Assembly: GCA_900554725.1 (NCBI GenBank)
Contig: USII01000023.1
Span: 1-10,032, forward strand
Length of the DNA: 10,032 bases
Source of the DNA: an uncultured Eubacteriales bacterium
GTDB lineage: Bacteria; Bacillota; Clostridia; Christensenellales; Christensenellaceae
Direction of reading: 5' to 3'
Shown one piece after another: positions 1 through 6,238 of the stretch. Every line of letters begins with the position of its first letter. The first letter of the stretch is position 1. The notes below the pieces were generated by a model. That model was not told the DNA's origin and made no database searches. It was given only the letters and a program-made list of their open reading frames with translations. Position numbers and translations under genes: made by a program.

Positions 1-78
1 TTTTCTTTTTGTTACATGTTTATATGTTGTTTAGTTATTTCGCAAATATTTAAGTAAATAAGTGAGATTTTCTATTGT

Positions 79-636
79 ATGATAAAGGTGCTTGGTAGGC
101 ATGAAGATGAGGAAGTAGATATTTGTATGAAACATGATGAAAACAATGGATTTGTGGCATATCTCCAAATTGACAAAAATCCAAAGAGAAAGTTGGAAAC
201 AACAGAAGATTACGACATATTTGCAATTAGCACCTACAAATCTGCTGTTGATTATTCCAAAATTGTAGAAATAAGTTTTCAAGCTCTTTTCCCGAATTGC
301 ATTTCTGCAATCTGTTCAATAGCATCATTTGCGTCAGAGTTATTTATGAAATCAATAGTTTACTTAAAATTACAAAAACAATGTAAAGGTCATGATTTAT
401 TTGAAATATACAACTTGCTCCCCAATGAAATTAAAGAGCAAATAAAGCATAATCATCCTTGCTCAAATACAAAAAAAGAAAGATTTGAACTTGAATTAAA
501 AGAAATAGGAAAAGGATTTGAAACTTTAAGATATTGCCATGAAAGATCAAGACTAGCTTTTAATGTTGTTTTCATTATTGAGCTTATGCTTACATTACGG
601 TCATGTTGCTCTCACTTCTTTAGCAAAGAAAGATAG
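79..636 (+). CDS. HEPN-like small protein, AT-rich, probably acquired
   Basis: A 185-residue protein in visibly AT-rich DNA unlike the rest of the window. I do not recognise the N-terminal ~70 residues. The C-terminal half looks like a HEPN-type helical bundle: a helix at about 76-98 with the FASELFMKS pattern, then GHDL at 104-107 and a YNLLPNEIK stretch, a charged linker, and FETLRYCHERSR around 147-158 leading into a last hydrophobic helix. HEPN domains often belong to RNA-targeting toxins or phage-defence proteins, but the usual R-x4-6-H ribonuclease motif is not visible, so a nuclease role is not supported. ATG at 79 gives the longest frame but has a poor ribosome binding site. ATG at 127 has GAGGAAG about a dozen bases upstream and is a credible alternative (169 residues). 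No partner gene is visible; the neighbour to the left is outside the window. The family call is from pattern recognition only. Confidence 0.68.
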   Translation: MIKVLGRHEDEEVDICMKHDENNGFVAYLQIDKNPKRKLETTEDYDIFAISTYKSAVDYSKIVEISFQALFPNCISAICSIASFASELFMKSIVYLKLQKQCKGHDLFEIYNLLPNEIKEQIKHNHPCSNTKKERFELELKEIGKGFETLRYCHERSRLAFNVVFIIELMLTLRSCCSHFFSKER

Positions 637-983
637 TTTTTAGTACCATGAAAATCCATTGATTTCTATATTACTCATGATGATAAATTAATAGTTATTT
701 ATATCACAACCACCTTGTCACGGCAAAATCTCCAACAAAGAAGTATATTTTTGGTATGGGTTGCTCCGACTTATTTTTTTGTCTGTAACAAATAATAAGC
801 CATCCGCCCGCTCCCTTGTCCCTCCTTTTTCGCAAAAAGTCACGCTCGGCTCACCTGCTCAGTTGCAAGCACCCTCGCGACAGCTCGCTGTCGCTACCAA
901 CTTTTTGCGAGTTCGAGAGAGTTCAACTCCCACCGCCGAAATGCCGAAAATATTTTTCCTGTTTTTATGGCCTATGTGCTTTT
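637..983. other. Intergenic stretch with no gene, holding a repeat-like inverted repeat
   Basis: Lies between the HEPN-like gene and the convergent EamA transporter gene. The first ~190 bases are AT-rich and I see no gene or clear terminator in them. The composition changes abruptly near 800. The part from about 800 to 950 is GC-rich and structured (see the inverted repeat at 830-910). Short open frames cross it, but their translations show no protein-like pattern and no ribosome binding site precedes them. Confidence 0.6.
830..910. repeat. Nested inverted repeat (11 bp outer arms, 7 bp inner hairpin)
   Basis: The outer arms are TCGCAAAAAGT (830-840) and its exact reverse complement (900-910). 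Inside, GCGACAG (877-883) and CTGTCGC (888-894) form a perfect hairpin with a CTCG loop. The element lies about 75 bases past the stop codon of the minus-strand transporter gene, so it could form in that gene's 3' untranslated region. No T-run follows the inner hairpin, so it is not a standard terminator. The organised structure and sharp composition change suggest a dispersed non-coding repeat, which is an inference. Confidence 0.5.
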
Positions 984-1847
984 TTAGAACAGCATAGCAA
1001 GCGTGCCGGCCAAAATCAAAAGCAACCCGAAAACCGCCTTTCTGCTTAACCTTTCTTTTAAGAGGATATACGAAAATACGATTGTTATCACAATACTCAG
1101 CTTATCAATTGGCACAACTACACTGGCCGGGCCATCCTGTAAGGCGCGGTAATAGCACAACCAGGAAAGCCCGGTGGTAATCCCGGAAAGAAAGAGAAAA
1201 AGCCAGCTTTTTTTGCTGATATTCTGGATTTCATGCTGCTTTCCAGTCACAAATACCATCAGCCAAGCCATCACTAAAACCACAACGGTCCGTATTGCCG
1301 TGCCCAAGTTTGACTCTACATTTTCTACGCCGATTTTGCCAAAAATGGAAGTCAGGCTTGCAAACACCGCGGAGAGCACTGCAAAGAGCAGCCAGCTTCT
1401 GTTTTGCACTTGATTTTTATCGGTTTCCTTTTTGACGATCATCAAAAGTGTTCCGATTCCAATTCCTAGGATGCCAATGATTTTCGGAACAGAGATTGGC
1501 TCTCCAAAAAGCAGGAAGGCCAATATAATCGTCAATACGGTACTGGATTTATCGATCGGCGCAACTTTATTGACATCGCCCAATTGCAGGGCGCGGAAAT
1601 AGCACAGCCAGGAGGCGCCGGTAGATAAGCCGGATAAAATCAGAAAGAACAGAGCCTTGCGTGAAATCTGCCCAATTTGCCCCTGGGAGCCGACGAGAAA
1701 AACCATCAGCCAGGAAAATGCCAAAACCACAATGGTGCGCAGGGCTGTCGCCAGTGTGGAATTGACCTTTTGAATTCCGATTTTTGCCAGTACAGCGGTG
1801 ATCCCTGCAAAAATTGCAGAACCAAAAGCAAACAATAGCCAAGCCAT
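984..1847 (-). CDS. DMT-superfamily transporter with two EamA domains
   Basis: A 287-residue inner-membrane protein of about ten hydrophobic helices, the normal size for a drug/metabolite transporter of the EamA type. These carry small metabolites, often outward; the substrate cannot be told from sequence. Repeat 1 covers about residues 2-138 and repeat 2 about 150-287. The halves are strikingly alike: WLLFA, KIG, RT-VVL, WLMVF, SGL/ITTG, SWLCY-RALQ, PIDK and GTL-M all recur in order, and by my hand count roughly 70 of 136 aligned positions are identical. Most EamA proteins have more diverged halves, so this one may come from a fairly recent fusion of two single-domain copies. The start is ATG at 1847, preceded by AAAGGAGG at good spacing. 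It is transcribed alone, convergent with the HEPN-like gene. A hairpin lies in its leader. Confidence 0.93.
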   Translation of the reverse strand: MAWLLFAFGSAIFAGITAVLAKIGIQKVNSTLATALRTIVVLAFSWLMVFLVGSQGQIGQISRKALFFLILSGLSTGASWLCYFRALQLGDVNKVAPIDKSSTVLTIILAFLLFGEPISVPKIIGILGIGIGTLLMIVKKETDKNQVQNRSWLLFAVLSAVFASLTSIFGKIGVENVESNLGTAIRTVVVLVMAWLMVFVTGKQHEIQNISKKSWLFLFLSGITTGLSWLCYYRALQDGPASVVVPIDKLSIVITIVFSYILLKERLSRKAVFGLLLILAGTLAMLF

Positions 1848-1878
1848 GGCCTATCTGCCTCCTTTTTAGGGTTTAAGC

Positions 1879-1903
1879 CGGTTGGGTTCCTGCGCCCCAA
1901 CCG
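1879..1903 (-). promoter_or_regulatory. Stem-loop in the leader of the EamA transporter gene
   Basis: Eight-base arms CGGTTGGG (1879-1886) and CCCAACCG (1896-1903) enclose a 9-base loop, about 30 bases upstream of the start codon on the minus strand. No T-run follows on either strand, so it does not look like a terminator. It could affect translation or mRNA stability. I could not match it to a known riboswitch, and I looked specifically for the guanidine-I type, which often precedes small DMT exporters. Confidence 0.35.
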
Positions 1904-2875
1904 TTTGGATAGAGGGAGACCTTTTCAATTTTGGTTTCATCTAAAAAACCCATCTGGAATCCTGCTGGAACAAAATAATGCCTGCTGGATTGTTGATCCG
2001 GCCTGTCTGCCTGTATGATTTAGAAGATCATGCTGAGCAAGATGCGCGTTGATTCTCGCCACCAGCATCCTGAAAAAAAGGATTCGGCAAATCGTCTGCG
2101 CCCATGCATTTGATTTTATCCAAGACCTCCTGATATGCGATTGCCATTCAACAAGAATACCCGGCACTTTTCGCAATTTGCGGCATATGGTAAGGCCTCG
2201 GCAGGCGGCATCTGTTCAAGCAGGGTCAGCTCATAATGGCCTGACCTTGCCATCGAAATTCCAGCCGGACTTCCGTAATATTCAAATCAAAATCATTGGC
2301 CGCCAAATAGCCGCGCTCTATTTATGGTTTTCAACCATGCAATGCGGGCATCGCGAATATTTCTTCTTGAGCGCCCTCTCCATCAATGATACCACTATGT
2401 AATTATCTCCAACAAGAAAGCATCCAATTCCAATTTCCAAATATTGCTCAATAAAATATTCCCATTGTATAAAAAGAATGCCTATCGCCCTTTAACCACA
2501 AATCTTCATTTAGAGAACTTATGTTCTGTCAAAAACGAACCCTTTCGGATGTTTAGCGCTGTAAGAAGGCATATTCCCCAGGCAATACAGGGGTGACCAT
2601 ACCACGAGCACAATGGTTCAGCCACCGCCAAAATATCGGAATCTTCCTTTCTGTGCCTCCTATATGCCGCCGCAAGCTATCCCTTCCTTTTGCGGTGGCT
2701 CTTTGGGTGGGCTTGAATTTCACGGTCGGGGAATTTCATGTGGCCCGGATATGCTGGAGCAGGCAATTGTTACTGCCCAAAAATCGGGCATGGATAACCG
2801 CCTGTCATATGGCCTGCGGCAATTTTTTATAAGGCGCCCAAATCCATAGAAAAACCGCATATTTTAGCAAAATAA
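1904..2875. other. Long gene-poor region, possibly decayed coding sequence
   Basis: Nearly 1 kb with no convincing gene between the EamA transporter and the LysR regulator. On the minus strand, protein-like fragments appear in different frames and break off at stops: one reading contains ANDFDLNITEVRLEF (about 2260-2305), another LLEQMPPAEALPYAANCEKC (about 2165-2225), a third MAIAYQEVLDKIKCMGADD (about 2090-2147). This pattern fits an old frameshifted gene, but I cannot name a family. Around 2400-2560 the DNA is AT-rich and seems empty. From 2600 to 2850 there are short open frames on the plus strand without ribosome binding sites, plus an inverted repeat at 2620-2700. Confidence 0.4.
2620..2700. 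repeat. Imperfect inverted repeat, 9+4 bp arms
   Basis: AGCCACCGC plus AAAA, separated by one unpaired C (2620-2633), faces TTTT plus GCGGTGGCT (2688-2700). The loop is about 54 bases. No gene explains it. It could be the remains of a mobile element, a structured RNA or chance in gene-poor DNA. Confidence 0.35.
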
Positions 2876-2903
2876 TTGCTTTTATGTATGGATATGCTAT
2901 GAT
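2876..2903 (+). promoter_or_regulatory. Predicted sigma-A-type promoter of the LysR gene
   Basis: TTGCTT (2876-2881), a 16-base spacer and TATGAT (2898-2903) form a good -35/-10 pair. The implied start of transcription is near 2910, leaving a leader of about 28 bases that carries the GGGGG ribosome binding site (2926-2930) before ATG at 2938. This supports 2938 as the true start of the gene, because an upstream in-frame start at 2884 would lie inside the promoter. Confidence 0.5.
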
Positions 2904-2937
2904 GTTTTCATCACCAAAGGCAAAAGGGGGAATTTTT

Positions 2938-3825
2938 ATGGAACTTCGCACACTCCGGTATTTTCTCGCGGCCGCGCAGGAGGCCAACATCACGCGGGCG
3001 GCAGAATTTCTACATGTGACGCAGCCCACCCTCAGCCGCCAGATCATGGAGCTGGAGAGGGAGCTGGGCGTCACGCTGATGCTTCGCGGCAAAAGCGGGC
3101 TTGTGCTGACGGACGATGGCCTCTATTTCCGCCAGCGGGCAGAGGAAATTGTGGAGCTGGCCGATCGCCTGGAGCAGGCGTTTATGGAAAAAAATGCGGA
3201 TATCAGCGGGCTGATCCGCATCGGCGCTTCGGAGGCGGTAGGCAGCAGACTGTTTGCCAGGCTCATTCGGGAATTTTCAGAAAAATACCCCCAGATCCAG
3301 TTTCACCTGTATAACGAGACGGGCGATTCCATCCGCCAGCGGCTGGATAAGGGGCTTATCGATGTGGGGCTGATGCTGGGACCGGTGGATAAGGAGAAGT
3401 ACGATTTCCTTCGCCTTTCTCAAAAGGAGACTTGGGGCGTGCTCATGCGGGAGGATCACCCGCTTGCAGGCCGCAGCCGCATTGTGCCCGGGGAGCTTGC
3501 CGCATATCCGCTCATTCTTCCGCTGCGGGAGCGGGCGCGCGCCGAGATTCTAAGCTGGATTGGCCGGGAGGAAAAGGATTTGAAAATTCCCCTCAGCTAT
3601 ACGCTCCTCTCCAATGCTGCCCTGCTGGTGGAAGAGGGCATGGGCTGTGCTTTCTGTCTGGATGGAGCTCTTGCCATTCACAGCAGCCCCAGCCTGCGCT
3701 TTATCCCAACCGATCCTGAACACACCACCCGCAGCGAGCTGGTATGGAAGAAAAATAATCTGTTTTCGCCGGCAGTCTCCCTGTTTCTTCAGGAAATCAA
3801 CATGCTCCGGGCCAGTGCAAGGTAG
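2938..3825 (+). CDS. LysR-type transcriptional regulator
   Basis: A 295-residue cytoplasmic DNA-binding regulator, the usual length for the LysR family. The N-terminal winged helix-turn-helix is clear: MELRTLRYFLAAAQ at 1-14, NITRAAEFLHVTQPTLSRQI at 17-36 and LE-ELGV-L--R at 39-50. A linker helix leads to the substrate-binding domain at about 87-290, with the typical IRIGASEAVGS start and a -GLIDVGLM- stretch. An effector must bind there, but its identity cannot be read from sequence. The start at 2938 follows GGGGG at 8 bases and matches the family N-terminus; a longer frame from 2884 would overlap the promoter. The aldo-keto reductase/CMD operon lies downstream in the same direction, separated by a terminator and a promoter carrying a LysR-type operator, so it is the likely target. 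LysR regulators usually activate when bound to their ligand. Confidence 0.95.
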   Translation: MELRTLRYFLAAAQEANITRAAEFLHVTQPTLSRQIMELERELGVTLMLRGKSGLVLTDDGLYFRQRAEEIVELADRLEQAFMEKNADISGLIRIGASEAVGSRLFARLIREFSEKYPQIQFHLYNETGDSIRQRLDKGLIDVGLMLGPVDKEKYDFLRLSQKETWGVLMREDHPLAGRSRIVPGELAAYPLILPLRERARAEILSWIGREEKDLKIPLSYTLLSNAALLVEEGMGCAFCLDGALAIHSSPSLRFIPTDPEHTTRSELVWKKNNLFSPAVSLFLQEINMLRASAR

Positions 3826-3833
3826 CGATTTTT

Positions 3834-3881
3834 GGGCGCGCATGCTCTGCGCATCGGCGGAGAACCTCTGTGCGCCCTTTT
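3834..3881 (+). terminator. Terminator of the LysR gene, with branched stem
   Basis: GGGCGCGCA (3834-3842) pairs with TGTGCGCCC (3869-3877), nine pairs including one G-T, followed by TTTT. A second 6-base hairpin (CTCTGC/GCGGAG) sits inside the loop. It begins 8 bases after the LysR stop codon, so the regulator and the downstream operon should be separate transcripts. Confidence 0.6.
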
Positions 3882-3882
3882 G

Positions 3883-3897
3883 ATACAAAAAATGTAT
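3883..3897 (+). promoter_or_regulatory. Candidate LysR-family operator, ATAC-N7-GTAT
   Basis: ATAC (3883-3886), seven bases AAAAAAT, then GTAT (3894-3897): an exact match to the classic LysR-family recognition site, which also satisfies the T-N11-A rule. Its centre (3890) lies about 66 bases upstream of the transcription start predicted from the TATAAT box, which is where LysR regulators usually anchor to activate a promoter. The regulator gene ends only 58 bases before it. Confidence 0.6.
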
Positions 3898-3919
3898 GGA
3901 TCTGGATGAAAACAGGTAT

Positions 3920-3949
3920 TAGACATCAAAGATTGCCCCGCCCTATAAT
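3920..3949 (+). promoter_or_regulatory. Predicted promoter of the aldo-keto reductase/CMD operon
   Basis: TAGACA (3920-3925), an 18-base spacer and a perfect TATAAT (3944-3949). Transcription would begin near 3956, leaving about 280 bases of leader before the first gene. The -35 box differs from consensus by one base and the LysR operator is just upstream, consistent with an activator-assisted promoter. Confidence 0.6.
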
Positions 3950-3955
3950 GTAGAG

Positions 3956-4239
3956 AAGGGAACAAATGGAAAAAGGCCATGAAAGGCGGCCTGAATTGCC
4001 CTAAAAAAGAGGAAGGCAAATAAAATAGCGCCCTGCCGCGCTGATTTCCCGCCTGATGGCGGCCGCGCCTGCCGTATCGTCGCCCCGGCAGATTCAGGCG
4101 ATGAAAACGGCGCGAAATTTAGGCTTTATCCTGCGGCATTTCCCAGCTTCTAAAGCAGGCAGGAATAGAAACTGAAAGCCGGCGCTGGCCGGGCCTGGAA
4201 GAGGCGGCAAGGCTTATCGCTGGAAGAAAGGAGAAACCG
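3956..4239 (+). promoter_or_regulatory. Long structured leader of the operon, function unknown
   Basis: About 280 bases between the predicted transcription start and the first gene. It holds inverted repeats that compete with each other: CTGCCG/CGGCAG (4069-4074 with 4086-4091) and CGCCTG/CAGGCG (4066-4071 with 4095-4100). A 12-codon frame (3966-4004) begins with ATG after GAGAAGGG, and a 39-codon frame begins at 4056 without a ribosome binding site. I recognise no riboswitch family and see no T-run that would make an attenuator. It may simply be spacer, a decayed gene or an uncharacterised control element. Confidence 0.35.
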
Positions 4240-5286
4240 ATGAACTATATTGCGCTTGGAAATTCGAAGCTCTCCGTTTCCCGCATCTGCATGGGATGCA
4301 TGGGCTTTGGAGATGCAGAAAACGGCCAGCATAGCTGGACGCTGGATGAATCCCACTCCCGCGAAATCATAAAGCGGGGATTGGAGATGGGGGTAAACTT
4401 TTTCGATACGGCCATTGCCTATCAGAGCGGCACAAGCGAACAGTACCTGGGCCGCGCGCTGCGGGATTTTGCCCGGCGGGAAGATGTGGTGGTAGCCACC
4501 AAGTTTTTGCCCCGCACACAGGCGGAAATCGAGGCCGGCATTACCGGGCAGCAGCATATTGAGCAGATGATAAATACCAGCTTAAAAAACCTTGGGATGG
4601 ACTATGTGGATCTCTATATCTACCATATGTGGGATTATGGGACGCCCCTTTTTGATATCATGGAGGGTCTGAACCGGGTTGTGCAGGCGGGCAAAGCGCG
4701 CTATATCGGTATTTCCAACTGCTTCGCCTATCAGCTTGCAAAGGCAAATGCCCTCTCGGAAAAGGAGGGATTTTCAAAGTTTATCTCGGTGCAGGGCCAT
4801 TATAACCTGATCTTCCGCGAGGAGGAGCGGGAAATGGCAAAGCTCTGCGCCGAAGATCATATCGCCCTCACGCCGTACAGTGCGCTGGCCGGCGGGCGGC
4901 TTTCCAAGCGCCCGGGGCAGACTTCCCTTCGCCTGGAGCAGGATAGCTATGCAAAATTAAAATACGACGCCACGGCCAAGCAGGATGGCCTGATCATAGG
5001 CCGGGTGGCGGAGCTGGCGGAAAAGCGGGGCGTTTCCATGACGGAAATTTCCCTGGCCTGGCTGCTGCAAAAGGTGGCGGCGCCGGTTGTGGGCGCGACA
5101 AAGCTTTCGCATATCGAGGGCGCGGCCCGCTCGGTAGAGCTGGCTCTTTCGCCTGAGGAGACCGCCTACCTGGAGGAGCTCTATCTCCCCCACGAGCTGG
5201 TGGGCGTCATGGCGCAGAATACGCCGGCGGCTTCCAGGGAACAGCATGTGTGGTCTACCGGCAACCAGAAAATCCAAAAAGCATAA
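4240..5286 (+). CDS. Aldo-keto reductase
   Basis: A 348-residue NADPH-type oxidoreductase of the aldo-keto reductase superfamily, resembling the YajO/YhdN branch. Such enzymes reduce aldehydes, ketones or sugars in the cytoplasm; the substrate is unknown. The full catalytic tetrad is visible: D56 in NFFDTAIAY, Y61, K88 in VATKFLPR and H129 in LYIYHMWD. Further family marks are the N-terminal LGNSKLSVSRICMG--GFG, GISNCFAYQL near 170, TPYSALAGGRLS, and VVGATKLSHIEGAARSVEL near the C-terminus, which binds the cofactor phosphate. Length and ends are normal and the gene looks intact. The start has AAAGGAG (4227-4233) six bases upstream. It is the first gene of an operon with the CMD-family gene 12 bases downstream, behind a promoter with a LysR-type operator. 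The pairing suggests joint handling of a reactive carbonyl or quinone compound, which is an inference. Confidence 0.95.
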   Translation: MNYIALGNSKLSVSRICMGCMGFGDAENGQHSWTLDESHSREIIKRGLEMGVNFFDTAIAYQSGTSEQYLGRALRDFARREDVVVATKFLPRTQAEIEAGITGQQHIEQMINTSLKNLGMDYVDLYIYHMWDYGTPLFDIMEGLNRVVQAGKARYIGISNCFAYQLAKANALSEKEGFSKFISVQGHYNLIFREEEREMAKLCAEDHIALTPYSALAGGRLSKRPGQTSLRLEQDSYAKLKYDATAKQDGLIIGRVAELAEKRGVSMTEISLAWLLQKVAAPVVGATKLSHIEGAARSVELALSPEETAYLEELYLPHELVGVMAQNTPAASREQHVWSTGNQKIQKA

Positions 5287-5298
5287 GGAGGCATTTTG

Positions 5299-5997
5299 AT
5301 GAACGATTGGCAGATGGACCCGGAATTTACAGAGAGATTTGAACATTTCGCGTTTTCGGAAGTGCCAAACGAGCAGGGGCAGCAGCTGGATGAGCAGACC
5401 CGCCATATGGCCATTCTGGCAGCGCTGCTGGGCTGCCAGGGTGTGGATGAATTTAAGTGGGCCCTGAACCGGGCCCTGGATGCAGGGGTTTCCCCCGTCA
5501 TGGCAAAGGAGATCGTCTATCAGGCGGTGGATTACCTGGGAATCGGAAGGGTTCGCCCGTTTCTGGATGCCGCCAACGGCGTTCTTTTGGAGCGCGGCGT
5601 TTGCCTGCCTCTGGAGCCCCAGGCCACCACTACCCTGGAAAACCGCCTGCAAAAGGGCATTCAGGCGCAGGTGGATATTTTTGGGGAACATATGAGAACG
5701 GCCTGGCAAAAGGGGCATATCAACCGCTGGCTGGCGGCCAACTGCTTTGGCGACTACTATACCCGCACCGGGCTTACCCTTGCGCAGAGGGAGATGATCA
5801 CCTTCTGTTTTCTGGCGGCCCAGGGCGGCTGTGAGCCACAGCTCACCGCCCATGCGGGCGGCAACATGAACCTTGGCAACGGCGAGGAGTTCCTGATAAA
5901 GGTTGTCTCCCAGTGCCTGCCGTATATTGGCTATCCCCGCAGCTTGAACGCCCTTTCCTGCATTGCCAAGGCAGCAGAGGCCAGAAAGCAGCCCTAG
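5299..5997 (+). CDS. Carboxymuconolactone decarboxylase-family protein, two CMD domains
   Basis: A 232-residue protein with two consecutive CMD (AhpD-like) helical domains, at about 30-95 and 145-225. Domain 1 shows RHMAILAALLG, FKWALNRALDAGVSP and KEIVYQAVDYLGIGRV. Domain 2 shows REMITFCFLAAQGGCEPQLTAHAGGNMNLG and VVSQCLPYIGYPRSLNAL. E179 and H185 fit the E-x5-H pattern of the active pocket. The CxxC pair used by AhpD-type peroxidases is absent, so a decarboxylase/hydrolase-like or unknown activity is likelier than peroxide reduction. The product name reflects family membership, not a demonstrated reaction. ATG at 5299 is seven bases after AAGGAGG (5285-5291); a TTG at 5296 is in frame but too close to that site. 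It follows the aldo-keto reductase gene by 12 bases, clearly in one transcript, and is followed by a bidirectional terminator. Confidence 0.93.
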   Translation: MNDWQMDPEFTERFEHFAFSEVPNEQGQQLDEQTRHMAILAALLGCQGVDEFKWALNRALDAGVSPVMAKEIVYQAVDYLGIGRVRPFLDAANGVLLERGVCLPLEPQATTTLENRLQKGIQAQVDIFGEHMRTAWQKGHINRWLAANCFGDYYTRTGLTLAQREMITFCFLAAQGGCEPQLTAHAGGNMNLGNGEEFLIKVVSQCLPYIGYPRSLNALSCIAKAAEARKQP

Positions 5998-6019
5998 GCC
6001 GGCAATGCCCTGGCAAGAA

Positions 6020-6080
6020 GGAGCACTCACCTGCCGCTTGAGGCAGAGAACGCCATCGTGTGCTGCCATAGAGGTGCTCC
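6020..6080 (+). other. Structured segment in the 3' untranslated region of the operon
   Basis: GGAGCAC (6020-6026) and GTGCTCC (6074-6080) form an outer stem around a small hairpin CTGCC/GGCAG (6031-6035 with 6042-6046). GGCAG can also pair with CTGCC at 6063-6067, giving an alternative fold. It lies between the CMD stop codon and the terminator. There is no evidence of function; it could be chance in GC-rich DNA. Confidence 0.25.
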
Positions 6081-6161
6081 GTGCAGGCATGGGAGAGATT
6101 CCATGGCAAGTTGGCAAAAAGCGGGTTTTATCCCGTGCAAATAGAAGCGCAGCAAAAAAAG

Positions 6162-6197
6162 CGCCCCTCCCGCGGCAAGCCGGGGAGGGGCGTTTTT
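6162..6197. terminator. Bidirectional terminator between convergent genes
   Basis: CGCCCCTCCC (6162-6171) pairs perfectly with GGGAGGGGCG (6183-6192), with a further CGGC/GCCG pairing inside. TTTTT follows on the plus strand, and seven A bases precede it, giving a T-run on the minus strand. It should end both the aldo-keto reductase/CMD transcript and the dehydrogenase transcript coming from the right, whose stop codon is about 45 bases away. Confidence 0.9.
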
Positions 6198-6238
6198 GGA
6201 TGCAGAAAAGGTGAAAATATGCCGCCCGGGGTCTTTTG

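Noticed and set aside
905..937. Resemblance to the 3' end of a tRNA (TTC-loop-like sequence followed by CACCGCC)
   Set aside because: The bases around the supposed T-loop do not form a stem, and no acceptor or anticodon arm can be built upstream.
761..1049. Two short overlapping plus-strand open frames of about 78 residues
   Set aside because: They run through the inverted repeat and into the transporter gene on the other strand, have no ribosome binding site, and their translations are not protein-like.
1848..1980. A guanidine-type riboswitch upstream of the DMT transporter
   Set aside because: Only a simple hairpin is visible; the conserved bases of that riboswitch class are not present as far as I can read.
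2049..2402. A 117-codon plus-strand open frame
   Set aside because: No ribosome binding site and no recognisable protein pattern; more likely an opposite-strand shadow of decayed sequence.
2593..2849. Two overlapping plus-strand open frames of 78-79 codons
   Set aside because: They overlap in different frames, lack ribosome binding sites and show no family pattern.
4957..6117. A 386-codon minus-strand open frame opposite the reductase/CMD operon
   Set aside because: It lies antisense to two intact, recognisable genes, has low-complexity composition typical of GC-rich shadows, and crosses the operon's own gene boundary.
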